Shown piece by piece: positions 25,947-35,077 of a stretch of DNA of 64,000 nt. The DNA is taken from positions 30,011 to 94,010 of the forward strand of contig CAJXVZ010000004.1 of NCBI GenBank assembly GCA_913062845.1. Reading direction: 5' to 3'. Position 1 is the stretch's first letter; the number at the start of each line of letters is the position of its first letter. The DNA comes from an uncultured Psychroflexus sp. Its GTDB lineage: Bacteria > Bacteroidota > Bacteroidia > Flavobacteriales > Flavobacteriaceae. The position numbers and the translations under genes were made by a program. The notes beneath the pieces are model-generated. The model had not been told where the DNA came from and ran no database searches. It saw only the letters and a program-made list of their open reading frames with translations.

Positions 25947-28280
25947 TTACCCGCCAATCTTAACTCCGACAAAAACAGATCTCGGGGCAGCAGGGCCAAA
26001 TATAAAATCTGAATCCCTTGTCGGACCAACATCAAACTCATCCTGATAAGAATTAAATATGTTTCTGAATCCACTGCTCACTTCCATTTCGAAATCTTCG
26101 GTAAGGCTAAAGTTGTAGCTGAACTTTAAATTAGCGTCCAAAAAAGGATCAGAATCTATAAGATTGAAAAATTCTTCTCCTCCAACCAAACGAGGAACAA
26201 TCATACTCCCGGTGTAAGTACCTGTAAAGTCAATTTTAAAATCATCTGAAATTTTGTAAAAAGATGTGAAATACCCATAAAGATTTGGGTTTCTGGTGAA
26301 TTCGGTGATGGTAATTGTATTATCATTAGCTGTTGAAAATTCCTGCGGTTCATCAAATTCAGTTTGTTGTACTGTACCTCCAAGCTGAAATGTGAATTTC
26401 TCATTTGGCGAATAACCGGCCTCAAAATTTAAGCCTGAGACGGTTGCGCCTTTTCCGTTTACAACTTCTTCAACAATAATTCCACCAGGTTGCGTTCCTG
26501 TGTTGACTTGCGTAAATGGATTGTTCAGGCTGGTGTAGAAGCCCTCGACTAAAAAGTTAAGCTGAGATAATCCCATGCTTTTGGTGTAATTAAAGGAAGC
26601 TGTAAAAGCATCTGAAGTCTCTTTGTCCAGACCATCAGACAAAATTGTAAAAACCTGATCTCCACCGGCAGATGAAATATGAAGGTCTTCATTGAATGCC
26701 TGAGGCGCACGAAATCCTCTGGCGTAACCACCTCTAAAGCGTAAATTGTCATTAATCTTATATAACAATGTAAATCGTGGACTAAATATGCCTACATTCA
26801 CATCAGAGCTTCTGTTCAAACTTCCTACGCTATAGTCTCCTTTTACATTGGTGACATCATATCTGCCGCCCAGTAGTGCTGTAATTTTTTCATTAGGTTT
26901 CCACTCGTATTGCGCATAAACACCGGTAGTATTAACCCTTTGATCTACCAAGCGGTTGTAACCTGCAATTTCATCCTGAGTGTCATTAGTCTGATTTTCG
27001 ATTCCTGCAGTTAGCACGTCATTGTTATCAAAATAATGATTGTATTGAACACCTGCTACTATGGCCAGGTCTTCGGTGATCCCATACGCATTAAGAGCCA
27101 AAGTGCTATCGGCAGCTGTTCTTCCACCACCAAGACCGCCGTAGTAGCTGTCTCTGTTTGTTCTTTGGCCTGAGGCATAAATGGTGTATTTATTCTTGTA
27201 ATCTTTACTCCATTGTTCATAATTTATGCCTGCAAATAAGGTATTGTGGTCCAGTTTCTCGGTGATGTCCGTAAAATGTGGTGCCAGAACCAATCGATCG
27301 CCACCTCTTCTGTATTCTTCCAAAGCACTAAAGTCCAGGGTTATTTTGCTATAATCTGTAGGTTTTAGAAAAGCCTTGGCACCAAATACTGTATTTTCCA
27401 ATTTTACCAACTCAGTAAAGCCGTCATCATTGGCATCATAGCTGTCTCTGTTTCGATTCATACCGTAAACAGTCACACCACTTGTAAGTTCTTCATTCAC
27501 AATCGAGGCATTCATGTTTATAGTTTGGTCGAGTGCATCACCGTCAATTAAAGCAGTGTTAGAACTCAACTCCCATGAATTCAGAACAGGTTCTTTGGTG
27601 ATGATATTTATTGTGCCGGCGATGGCATTGGAGCCATACAAGGCTGAACCGCCACTGCGAACGACCTCTACACGATCTACAATACTCGTCGGGATTTGAT
27701 CAAGACCGTAAACGCTGTTCAAAGCACTAAAAACAGGTCGGCTGTTGATTAAAATTTGTGAATAAGCCCCTTCTAAACCATTTAATCTTACTTGAGTAAA
27801 GCCACAATTCTGGCAGTTGGTTTCTACACGTACACCAGGATTAAAATTTAGTCCTTCTGCAATAGCCATTGACTGGGTAGCATTAAAAAGTTTGGCATCC
27901 AGCACGCCAACCACTATAGGGTTATTTACCCTGTCCTGAGAGTACCTTGTCCCCGAAATAACCACACCATCTAAGTTTAAGGCGTCCTCCTGTAACTGGT
28001 AATTTTTATTTAAAGTTTGTCCTTCTTCAATAGAAATCTGATCATTTATAGTAATGTATCCAAGGTATTTTATGGTTAGAGTGTAGTCACCGGCTGGTAT
28101 GTTTTGGATCTCATATTCCCCGTTGGTATTGGTTGTACCTCCAAACTCTGTATTTTTTAAAATCACATCTGCAAAAGCCACCGGTAAATCTTTTGTGGTA
28201 ATTTTACCTGTAATACTGGCATTTTGTGCATTCGAATGATAACTGAATAAAATTATAAAGAATGTAAAATAATATTTCAT
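25947..28280 (-). CDS. TonB-dependent outer-membrane receptor
   Basis: This 777-residue outer-membrane transporter has a signal peptide (to about residue 18), a carboxypeptidase-regulatory-like domain (about 20-105), a TonB plug (about 110-225, ending in GSNAIAGTINIITKEP) and a 22-strand-type barrel. The barrel ends with a family-typical strand plus a short VKIGG tail. The plug contains a cysteine pair in ETNCQNCGFTQVRLNG, a feature of a receptor subgroup often linked to metal, haem or small-ligand uptake. It has no SusD partner here, so it is not a glycan importer of the SusC type. The ligand is unknown. Confidence 0.87.
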   Translation of the reverse strand: MKYYFTFFIILFSYHSNAQNASITGKITTKDLPVAFADVILKNTEFGGTTNTNGEYEIQNIPAGDYTLTIKYLGYITINDQISIEEGQTLNKNYQLQEDALNLDGVVISGTRYSQDRVNNPIVVGVLDAKLFNATQSMAIAEGLNFNPGVRVETNCQNCGFTQVRLNGLEGAYSQILINSRPVFSALNSVYGLDQIPTSIVDRVEVVRSGGSALYGSNAIAGTINIITKEPVLNSWELSSNTALIDGDALDQTINMNASIVNEELTSGVTVYGMNRNRDSYDANDDGFTELVKLENTVFGAKAFLKPTDYSKITLDFSALEEYRRGGDRLVLAPHFTDITEKLDHNTLFAGINYEQWSKDYKNKYTIYASGQRTNRDSYYGGLGGGRTAADSTLALNAYGITEDLAIVAGVQYNHYFDNNDVLTAGIENQTNDTQDEIAGYNRLVDQRVNTTGVYAQYEWKPNEKITALLGGRYDVTNVKGDYSVGSLNRSSDVNVGIFSPRFTLLYKINDNLRFRGGYARGFRAPQAFNEDLHISSAGGDQVFTILSDGLDKETSDAFTASFNYTKSMGLSQLNFLVEGFYTSLNNPFTQVNTGTQPGGIIVEEVVNGKGATVSGLNFEAGYSPNEKFTFQLGGTVQQTEFDEPQEFSTANDNTITITEFTRNPNLYGYFTSFYKISDDFKIDFTGTYTGSMIVPRLVGGEEFFNLIDSDPFLDANLKFSYNFSLTEDFEMEVSSGFRNIFNSYQDEFDVGPTRDSDFIFGPAAPRSVFVGVKIGG

Positions 28281-28303
28281 GATTCTAAAAATAAAATTTT
28301 AGA

Positions 28304-28311
28304 CAAAGCTA
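28304..28311 (-). promoter_or_regulatory. Predicted -7 box TAGCTTTG for the TonB receptor
   Basis: On the minus strand TAGCTTTG matches TAnnTTTG and lies 23 bp before the ATG at 28280, giving a leader of about 18 nt. The 161-bp divergent spacer to pcm also holds a perfect 10-bp palindrome (CACTATAGTG, 28428-28437) just upstream of the pcm start. Confidence 0.5.
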
Positions 28312-28441
28312 AAAAATATATTTGGTGTATATAAAATTATTTAAGAAGATATTATAATTGAATTTTATCGTCAAATAAGGCGAAAATCATAGCTTCATTT
28401 TTTCATGAATAACTACTTTTACATTTTCACTATAGTGCTGT

Positions 28442-29086
28442 ATGTTCAAAGATTCCTACAAACATCAAGGTAAACGTAAACAACTGATAGAAAAGCTTAA
28501 ATCTAAAGGGATTAGCTCAGAAAATGTCTTGAATGCCATCAACCAAATTCCACGGCATTTATTTATGGACAGCAGTTTTGAGGATTTTGCATATCAGGAC
28601 AAGGCATTTCCTATTGCTGAAGGCCAGACGATTTCTCAGCCCTTTACAGTTGCCTTTCAAACACAGCTTCTGGAGGTAAAAAAAAATGATAAGATTTTGG
28701 AGATCGGGACAGGTAGTGGATTTCAAACAGCCGTTTTATGTGAGTTGGGCGCGCAGGTCTTTAGTATAGAAAGACAACAGAAACTCTATAAATCCACTAA
28801 ACGTTTTTTAGAAAAACTTGGTTACAGGCCCAAATACCTGAGCTTTGGTGATGGCTATAAAGGTCTACCGGACTATGCACCATTCGATAAAATTATCGTC
28901 ACTGCCGGTGCGCCATTTGTTCCTAAGCCATTGATGGCTCAATTAAAAATCAATGGAAGGCTTGTTATTCCCGTGGGTGAAGATCCACAAATTATGACTT
29001 TGTTTATTAGAAAGGGCCAATCGAAGTTTGACAAACATACTTTTGGTGAATTTCGTTTTGTGCCTCTACTTGAAAATAAAAATTAA
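28442..29086 (+). CDS. pcm: Protein-L-isoaspartate O-methyltransferase
   Basis: This 214-residue SAM-dependent enzyme starts repair of L-isoaspartyl residues in damaged proteins. It shows the family motif IPRHLFMD, AEGQTISQPFTVA, the SAM-binding motif LEIGTGSGFQTAVL and FDKIIVTAGAP. There is no signal peptide, so it is cytoplasmic. It lies 3 bp before the 5'-nucleotidase C-domain lipoprotein, suggesting co-transcription. Confidence 0.94.
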   Translation: MFKDSYKHQGKRKQLIEKLKSKGISSENVLNAINQIPRHLFMDSSFEDFAYQDKAFPIAEGQTISQPFTVAFQTQLLEVKKNDKILEIGTGSGFQTAVLCELGAQVFSIERQQKLYKSTKRFLEKLGYRPKYLSFGDGYKGLPDYAPFDKIIVTAGAPFVPKPLMAQLKINGRLVIPVGEDPQIMTLFIRKGQSKFDKHTFGEFRFVPLLENKN

Positions 29087-29089
29087 CTT

Positions 29090-29851
29090 ATGAAAAGATA
29101 TATCATTTTTTTGAACATTTTTTTGACTCTTGGTTTATGGAGTTGTAACAAAAAGAATGAAAAGGAAGTACAAATAGTTAAAGCTCAAAATATACTGGTT
29201 GAAGAATCAATATCCGAAAATGATAGTTTAAAGAAATTCATTGAGCCCTACAAATCTTCAATTGAAGACGAGATGAACAAGCCATTGAGCTATGCTCAAA
29301 CTTCAATGCGTAAGAATGATACACCTTATAATACGGCTATAGGCAATATGATGGCAGATGCTGTTTTTGAAATGGCAAATCCCGTTTTTATGAACCGCCA
29401 CAAGAATTCTATTGACGGTGTATTGCTTAATCATGGTGGTATACGAGCCGGAATCAGTAAAGGCGTGATTACCACCAGAACGGCTTATCAGGTCATGCCT
29501 TTTGAAAACCTCGTCGTCGTTGCCAGGTTAAAAGGAATGCAGGTCAAGGAAATGTTTGAATATCTATCCAGAGCCAAAAAGGCACACCCTGTTTCTAATA
29601 TGTCTGTTGTCGTGGACGACGATTGGTCGTTAGAGGATTACAGTCTTAATGGGAATAACGTGAAAGATGATGAATATTACCATATTGCTACATCAGACTA
29701 CTTGGTCAATGGTGGAGACAATATGAAATTCTTTCAAAAAGCAGATACGGTTTATCAGATTGACTACAAGCTCAGAACCCTGCTTATCGATTACTTTCAG
29801 CAAAATGATACCATCAATCCCAAGGTTGACGATAGATTTAAGAAAAACTAA
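29090..29851 (+). CDS. 5'-nucleotidase C-terminal domain lipoprotein
   Basis: This 253-residue lipoprotein (lipobox near LGLWSCNKK) consists only of the 5'-nucleotidase C-terminal (substrate-binding) domain, with NTAIGNMMADAV, LNHGGIRAGI and YQVMPFENLVVV motifs. UshA-type enzymes carry this domain fused behind a metallophosphatase domain. Here the metallophosphatase domain is the next gene, 1 bp away, so the enzyme appears split and the gene order is reversed. Together they probably hydrolyse nucleotides in the periplasm. Confidence 0.85.
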   Translation: MKRYIIFLNIFLTLGLWSCNKKNEKEVQIVKAQNILVEESISENDSLKKFIEPYKSSIEDEMNKPLSYAQTSMRKNDTPYNTAIGNMMADAVFEMANPVFMNRHKNSIDGVLLNHGGIRAGISKGVITTRTAYQVMPFENLVVVARLKGMQVKEMFEYLSRAKKAHPVSNMSVVVDDDWSLEDYSLNGNNVKDDEYYHIATSDYLVNGGDNMKFFQKADTVYQIDYKLRTLLIDYFQQNDTINPKVDDRFKKN

Positions 29852-29852
29852 A

Positions 29853-30767
29853 ATGAAAAGAAGAGATTTTATTCAATACAGCGTGTTAGCTACTTCTGCT
29901 TTGTCTTTGCCTTATAGAGCTATTTCTAAAGTAGCTTCTGGAGATGAATCTTTAAAGCATATCACCATACTGCACACCAATGATGTACACAGCCATATTG
30001 ACCCATTTCCTATGGATCATTATCGAAACCCGGGTAGAGGTGGCGTAAGTAAAAGGTATACTTTAATCCAAAAGGTGAAGGCTGAAAATCCAAATACACT
30101 GGTTTTGGATGCCGGAGATTCATTTCAGGGAACTCCTTATTTTAATTTTTACGGCGGTGAACTGGAGTTTAAATTGATGAGTAAAATGGGTTATCACGCT
30201 TCAACCATTGGTAATCACGAGTTTGATAATGGTATAGACAACATTGCTGCACAATTACAACATGCTAAGTTTGATATGTTGAGTGCCAACTATGATTTTA
30301 GAAACACAAGTCTAGATGGTTTAACCAAAAAACACCAGGTTTACGAAGTTGACAACGTAAAGATTGGAGTTTTTGGTTTGGGTATAGAACTTGAAGGTTT
30401 GGTTTCAAAAAATCTTTACAAGGAAACTAAGTTTCTGGATCCTCTCGAAGTTGCGCAAGAACAAATTAAAACATTAAAGGAAGATTACAGCTGTGATTTG
30501 GTAATTTGCCTTTCCCATTTGGGCTACCAGTATGATTCTCAAAAAATAGACGACATCAAATTAGCCGAAAATACATCCGGTATTGATTTAATTATCGGAG
30601 GTCACACCCATACATTTTTAGAGATACCAACTAAAGTAAAAAACAAGTCAGGCAGGACTACTTTGGTCAACCAGGTGGGCTTTGCGGGCTTGTATCTTGG
30701 CAGAATAGATTTTTATTTAGGGTCTCGTGATCAGCATACCTCAAAAGAAACTGTTTTTGAGTTGTAA
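29853..30767 (+). CDS. Tat-exported 5'-nucleotidase metallophosphatase domain
   Basis: This protein of about 304 residues has the calcineurin-like metallophosphatase domain of 5'-nucleotidases. Metal-ligand motifs are ILHTNDVHSHIDP, LDAGDSFQGTPYF, IGNHEFDNG and IIGGHTHTF. The N-terminus MKRRDFIQYSVLATSAL is a twin-arginine (Tat)-type signal. I start it at 29853, just after the upstream stop, rather than at 29760 as in the track, because the Tat signal begins there. It should act with the lipoprotein substrate-binding half encoded upstream. Confidence 0.88.
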   Translation: MKRRDFIQYSVLATSALSLPYRAISKVASGDESLKHITILHTNDVHSHIDPFPMDHYRNPGRGGVSKRYTLIQKVKAENPNTLVLDAGDSFQGTPYFNFYGGELEFKLMSKMGYHASTIGNHEFDNGIDNIAAQLQHAKFDMLSANYDFRNTSLDGLTKKHQVYEVDNVKIGVFGLGIELEGLVSKNLYKETKFLDPLEVAQEQIKTLKEDYSCDLVICLSHLGYQYDSQKIDDIKLAENTSGIDLIIGGHTHTFLEIPTKVKNKSGRTTLVNQVGFAGLYLGRIDFYLGSRDQHTSKETVFEL

Positions 30768-30784
30768 AGGCAAACCTTATAACC

Positions 30785-30792
30785 TATTTTTG
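30785..30792 (+). promoter_or_regulatory. Predicted -7 box TATTTTTG just before nrnA
   Basis: TATTTTTG matches TAnnTTTG and ends only 4 bp before the ATG at 30797. Transcription from it would give a leaderless or nearly leaderless mRNA. Confidence 0.45.
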
Positions 30793-30796
30793 CAAT

Positions 30797-31822
30797 ATGC
30801 AGAAAGATAATATTCAGGCTTTAGGAAAGCTTATCGCAACTCCCAAAAATGTTTTAGTCATTGGTCACAAGAATCCTGACGGAGATGCCATAGGCAGTTG
30901 TATGGGTTGGGCCTTATTCTTAAGGTCTCTTGGACATCAGGTTGAGGTTATCATGCCAAATGATTATCCTGATTTTTTGACCTGGGTACCTGCTCAGGAA
31001 GAGATTGTTTTGTTTTCAGAAAATCCAGACAGCGTCCAAAAATCAGTCTCGGATTCAGATCTCATCTTTACTTTGGATTTTAATCATTTTTCAAGGCTTG
31101 GAGAAGACTTTGCCAGGGTTTTGAAAAGTTCAGATAGTACATTTGTGATGATTGATCATCACGAACAGCCAGACGACTATGCTGAAGTCTGTATTTCTCA
31201 TCCGGAATACGGTTCAACTGCCGAGTTGGTATTTGAATGCATATTTCATTTGGATATGCTGGATAAAATAAATAAGGAAGTTGCCAGTTGTCTATATCTC
31301 GGCATAATGACCGATACAGGTTCTTTTAAGTTTCCTTCTACAACAGCTAGAACGCATGAAATTGCCTCAGTGTTAATTACAAAAGGAGCAAAATCCAGTG
31401 AAATACAGCAAAAAACCTTCGATTCCAGCTCTTATCATCGCCTTAAATTGTTAGGTCAGGCTATGCAAAATTTGAAATATTTACCTGAATATAGTACGGC
31501 ATACATTCATTTATCTCAGGATGAAATGGATAAGAACAATTTTCAAAAAGGTGATACAGAAGGTTTCGTAAATTATGGTTTGTCTATCAAGGGCGTTGTT
31601 TTAGCTGCTATTTTTAAGGAAGATAAAAATCAAAATATCATAAAAATATCTTTTAGATCAAAGGGGAATTTCGATGTCAATAAACTTGCAAGGACGCATT
31701 TTCATGGTGGAGGACACATAAATGCAGCCGGAGGAAGAAGTGATTTATCACTTAAGGAAACCATGGAAAAATTTGTACATTTGCTCGATGCTTATAAAAC
31801 AGAATTGAATGCAGCATTATAG
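30797..31822 (+). CDS. nrnA: DHH/DHHA1 phosphoesterase, NrnA-like
   Basis: This 341-residue cytoplasmic enzyme has DHH-family metal-binding motifs (GHKNPDGDAIGSCMG, TLDFNHFSRLG, MIDHHEQPDD) and a C-terminal DHHA1 domain with GGGHINAAGG. Such proteins degrade short oligoribonucleotides (nanoRNA) and/or dephosphorylate pAp to AMP; which activity dominates cannot be told. Its 3' end overlaps the gldI start by 14 bp. Confidence 0.87.
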   Translation: MQKDNIQALGKLIATPKNVLVIGHKNPDGDAIGSCMGWALFLRSLGHQVEVIMPNDYPDFLTWVPAQEEIVLFSENPDSVQKSVSDSDLIFTLDFNHFSRLGEDFARVLKSSDSTFVMIDHHEQPDDYAEVCISHPEYGSTAELVFECIFHLDMLDKINKEVASCLYLGIMTDTGSFKFPSTTARTHEIASVLITKGAKSSEIQQKTFDSSSYHRLKLLGQAMQNLKYLPEYSTAYIHLSQDEMDKNNFQKGDTEGFVNYGLSIKGVVLAAIFKEDKNQNIIKISFRSKGNFDVNKLARTHFHGGGHINAAGGRSDLSLKETMEKFVHLLDAYKTELNAAL

Positions 31823-32357
31823 ACTGATATGTGCTTTTCTTATCATTGTTTTGAGTGCTTGTCATAAACAACCGCAACCCAGAAAACCTGTGAGCTATAA
31901 AAGTGGTTCTTTTTTGGATGAATCCTTAAAAAGGAATATTGCCATCTTAAAATCTGAAGAAGAAGTCATATTCAAAATAATAGAAGAGGACAGTTCTAAT
32001 ACTTATTTCAATTCGTCAAATGGTTTTTGGTACCACTATGTCAAGAGAAACACTACAGACACAATTACGCCTGAATTTGGAGATCAGGTTACATTTACAT
32101 ATAATCTACGAACTTTTTCGGACGATACCATCTATACCATGGCAGAAATAGGTGAGCGAAAATATGTCATGGAGCAACAGCGCTTAATGACCGGACTAAG
32201 ACAGGGCTTGAAGCTTATGAAGACCGGTGAACAAGTCAATTTCTTATTCCCGTCGTCCAGAGCTTATGGATTTTATGGTGATAAGAAAAGGATAGGCTCC
32301 GATGTTCCATTAAAAGCTACTATAAAATTAAAATCTATCAAAAAAACTGAAAAATGA
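31809..32357 (+). CDS. gldI: Gliding-motility-associated FKBP-type PPIase lipoprotein GldI
   Basis: This 182-residue lipoprotein (lipobox IVLSACHK) has an FKBP-like domain at about 85-180 (FGDQVTFTYNLRTF, GLRQGLKLMKTGEQ, AYGFYGDKK). Size and layout match GldI, needed for gliding and T9SS function in Flavobacterium johnsoniae. It overlaps nrnA by 14 bp and the dual PPIase gene by 4 bp. It fits the presence of T9SS cargo elsewhere in the window. The FKBP family is clear; the GldI identity is likely. Confidence 0.8.
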   Translation: MQHYRLICAFLIIVLSACHKQPQPRKPVSYKSGSFLDESLKRNIAILKSEEEVIFKIIEEDSSNTYFNSSNGFWYHYVKRNTTDTITPEFGDQVTFTYNLRTFSDDTIYTMAEIGERKYVMEQQRLMTGLRQGLKLMKTGEQVNFLFPSSRAYGFYGDKKRIGSDVPLKATIKLKSIKKTEK

Positions 32358-33400
32358 GAAAAATTTCAAAATTACTTTTATTAACTATTATTATCATGAG
32401 TATGTCCTGTAAAGAAGAATACCCAAACCTGGAAGATGGTTTGTACGCCAGGTTTAACACCAATTATGGCGATTTTGTAGCTCAGTTATATTACGATAAA
32501 GCACCAATGACGGTTGGTAACTTCGTAAGCCTGGCCGAAGGTACAAACCCAAAAGTCAATGAAGAATACAAGGGTCAGAAGTTCTATGATTCTTTGATCT
32601 TTCACAGAGTAATGAAAGATTTTATGATTCAGGGAGGTGATCCTCTTGGTTCCGGACGCGGCGGACCAGGCTATAAATTCCCCGATGAAACCAAGCCGGA
32701 ACTGAAGCATGATACCTTAGGGATTCTATCTATGGCGAACAGCGGACCAAACACAAACGGAAGCCAGTTTTTTATTACCCATAAAGCTACACCTTGGTTA
32801 GATGGTAAACATACGGTTTTCGGTAAGGTAAAGGAAGGCTTCAATATTGTGGATTCAATTGCCAATGTCGAAACAGCCGGAGCGAATAAGCCGGTTGAAG
32901 ATGTTGTGATAAATACAATTGAAATTATTAGAAAAGGCAAGGATGCTCAGGCCTTCAATGCCGTGTCTGCTTTTGATGAAGGAATCGTGGCCTTTGAAGA
33001 AGAAAAAGCTAAAAAAGCAGCTGAAAAAGAAGCTAAGTTAAAAAATATGTACGGAGACTACACCAGAACAGATTCGGGTCTCAGATATAAGATCACTAAA
33101 GAAAATCCCTCAGGAGAATCTCCTCAAACCGGAGATGAGGTAAGTGTTCATTACGAAGGAAGATTGCTGGATGGAACTGTATTTGATTCTTCTTACAAAA
33201 GAAACGCACCTATAGAATTTCCTTGCGGTCAGGGAAGAGTAATCCGTGGCTGGGATGAAGGTATAGCATTGCTTAAGAAAGGTGAAAAAGCTACGCTTGT
33301 CATACCACCAGACTTAGGTTACGGAGCCAGAGGAGCCGGCGGAGTTATTCCTCCGAATGCTTATCTAATCTTCGATGTTGAGCTTGTGGATATCAAGTAA
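32354..33400 (+). CDS. Dual-family peptidyl-prolyl isomerase lipoprotein (cyclophilin-FKBP fusion)
   Basis: This 348-residue lipoprotein (lipobox SMSCKEE) has an N-terminal cyclophilin domain at about 28-195 (FHRVMKDFMIQGGDP, GSQFFITHKATPWLDGKH), a charged helical linker at about 205-235, and a C-terminal FKBP domain at about 238-348 (VSVHYEGRLLDGTVFDSS, GWDEGIALLKKGEKA, LGYGARGAGGVIPPNA). Both isomerase domains look intact. It probably assists folding of exported proteins in the periplasm. It is encoded right after gldI with a 4-bp overlap. Confidence 0.92.
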   Translation: MRKISKLLLLTIIIMSMSCKEEYPNLEDGLYARFNTNYGDFVAQLYYDKAPMTVGNFVSLAEGTNPKVNEEYKGQKFYDSLIFHRVMKDFMIQGGDPLGSGRGGPGYKFPDETKPELKHDTLGILSMANSGPNTNGSQFFITHKATPWLDGKHTVFGKVKEGFNIVDSIANVETAGANKPVEDVVINTIEIIRKGKDAQAFNAVSAFDEGIVAFEEEKAKKAAEKEAKLKNMYGDYTRTDSGLRYKITKENPSGESPQTGDEVSVHYEGRLLDGTVFDSSYKRNAPIEFPCGQGRVIRGWDEGIALLKKGEKATLVIPPDLGYGARGAGGVIPPNAYLIFDVELVDIK

Positions 33401-34522
33401 ATGAACTTTTCATTAGATATTAAAAACTGCAATCGTATCATAAATACAATTGCAGTTTTTTTGTTTAGCACCATACTTTTCAGTTGTGGATCATCAAGGA
33501 TTGGCGATAATAATTTATACGAAATCAATTTTTTGGATGAGTATATTCTTGAAAATGGAATACAATTCAAAGGGCAGGAGATTGGTGGATTATCCGGAAT
33601 AGATTACAACGGTGAAAATTTCATTCTTGTTTCTGACCATTCTAAAAGACCTTTCATTTACTTTGTCGATATCAGCTTAAAAGGTAATAGTATTGACAAT
33701 ATCCAATTCAAAAAATCTGTCCCGATAAGCTGTGATGATATAATTGGTTTTGATACTGAAAGTGTACGGTTCAATCCTGTTAATGAAAATTTTTTACTTG
33801 CCGGAGAAGGAAATATAAATAAATTTCAAGATCCTGTAATTTTTGAAGTGAATGCTGAGGGCAGTTGCTCAAGAATATATGATTTACCTGATCATTTTGA
33901 GGCCAAAGCGATAGATGGCCCTAGGTCCAATGGTGTTTTTGAAGGTTTGACTGTCGACTATAAGCAAACAGGTTTTTGGGTAATTAATGAGTTACCCTTA
34001 AAACGAGACGGAATTAAACCTAAACTTTATAATACCAACTCGCCTCTGCGGTTAACACACTATAGATTTGAAAATCCCGGTCCTGATTTTCAGCTGTCTT
34101 ACGACCTGGACAGGTTAAGGAGACTCCCTTTATTGCCATTTGGCCTAAATGGAGCTACTGAATTACTCCAAATAGATGCTGAAAATATTTTAGTTTTGGA
34201 ACGTGCCTACTCCGCAGGTCATGGTTCAAAGGCTAATAGAATAAGAATATTCATGGTGAATCTGTCGGGCCATGAAAACCTGTTGAATGTCAATAGCCTG
34301 AAGGAAAATAAATCTTTTAACCTCAAAAAAATATTGCTATTCGATTCAAAGAAGATTAAGAAGAAATTGAAATTTAGGTTTATAGATAATATTGAAGGAA
34401 TTACGTTTGGGCCAAAACTGGATAATGGAAATAATAGCTTAATTTTGGTCAGTGATAATAATTTCAATGCTTTTGGGAATCAAATCAACCAGTTTATATT
34501 ACTGGAGATTTTAAAAAAATAG
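33401..34522 (+). CDS. Esterase-like-activity-of-phytase family lipoprotein
   Basis: This 373-residue lipoprotein (lipobox ILFSCGSS) shows beta-propeller-like content typical of the phytase-like esterase family: EIGGLSGIDYNGENFILVSD, DTESVRFNP, VFEGLTVDY, GATELLQIDAENILVLERAY and a closing NIEGITFGP. It is probably a periplasmic or surface phosphoesterase, but the substrate is unknown. Its start directly follows the stop of the dual PPIase, and the next gene begins at once downstream. Confidence 0.75.
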   Translation: MNFSLDIKNCNRIINTIAVFLFSTILFSCGSSRIGDNNLYEINFLDEYILENGIQFKGQEIGGLSGIDYNGENFILVSDHSKRPFIYFVDISLKGNSIDNIQFKKSVPISCDDIIGFDTESVRFNPVNENFLLAGEGNINKFQDPVIFEVNAEGSCSRIYDLPDHFEAKAIDGPRSNGVFEGLTVDYKQTGFWVINELPLKRDGIKPKLYNTNSPLRLTHYRFENPGPDFQLSYDLDRLRRLPLLPFGLNGATELLQIDAENILVLERAYSAGHGSKANRIRIFMVNLSGHENLLNVNSLKENKSFNLKKILLFDSKKIKKKLKFRFIDNIEGITFGPKLDNGNNSLILVSDNNFNAFGNQINQFILLEILKK

Positions 34523-35077
34523 ATGATGAAATATATTTTTTACTTTTTTGTATTAATTTTTCTTACCTCATGTGTTTCAGACAAGAAAACAAAAAGACAG
34601 CTCGCCGTGCCTGAAGGAAAAACAGCCTCTGAAACTACGTATTATTTGATTCGACATGCTGAAAAATTAAGAGATGATCCCGCTAACAAAAATCCTCAAC
34701 TCAGCGAAAAAGGCTTTAAACGAGGTAAATTATGGGGAGAATATTTCAGTGATAAAAACTTAGATTTATTTTACACCACAGATTATTTGAGGACCTTCCA
34801 AACTTTAATACCCATTGTCTATGACTATAAAGGCGAAATAGAGTTTTACAAGGCAAATGATACTTTATTTACAAATGCTTTTTGGAATGCAACATACGGT
34901 AAGAACACCATCATTGTTGGACACAGCAATACTACACCAGAATTCGTAAACCAAATTATAGGTGCAGAAAAATATGAGGACATTCCGGATAGTATTAATC
35001 ACAGAGTTTATAAAGTTGTTGTGGATAAAAAAGGCTTTATAAAACAAGACACTTTTATAAATGTTTTATTTAAGTGA
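34523..35077 (+). CDS. Histidine phosphatase superfamily lipoprotein
   Basis: This 184-residue lipoprotein (lipobox FLTSCVSD) has the catalytic RHG-type motif as YLIRHAEKLRD, the TTDYLRTFQT motif and a second His in IIVGHSNTTPEF, as expected for phosphoglycerate-mutase-like phosphatases. It is likely an exported small-molecule phosphatase. It is coupled to neighbours on both sides (adjacent stop/start upstream, 4-bp overlap downstream). Confidence 0.85.
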   Translation: MMKYIFYFFVLIFLTSCVSDKKTKRQLAVPEGKTASETTYYLIRHAEKLRDDPANKNPQLSEKGFKRGKLWGEYFSDKNLDLFYTTDYLRTFQTLIPIVYDYKGEIEFYKANDTLFTNAFWNATYGKNTIIVGHSNTTPEFVNQIIGAEKYEDIPDSINHRVYKVVVDKKGFIKQDTFINVLFK

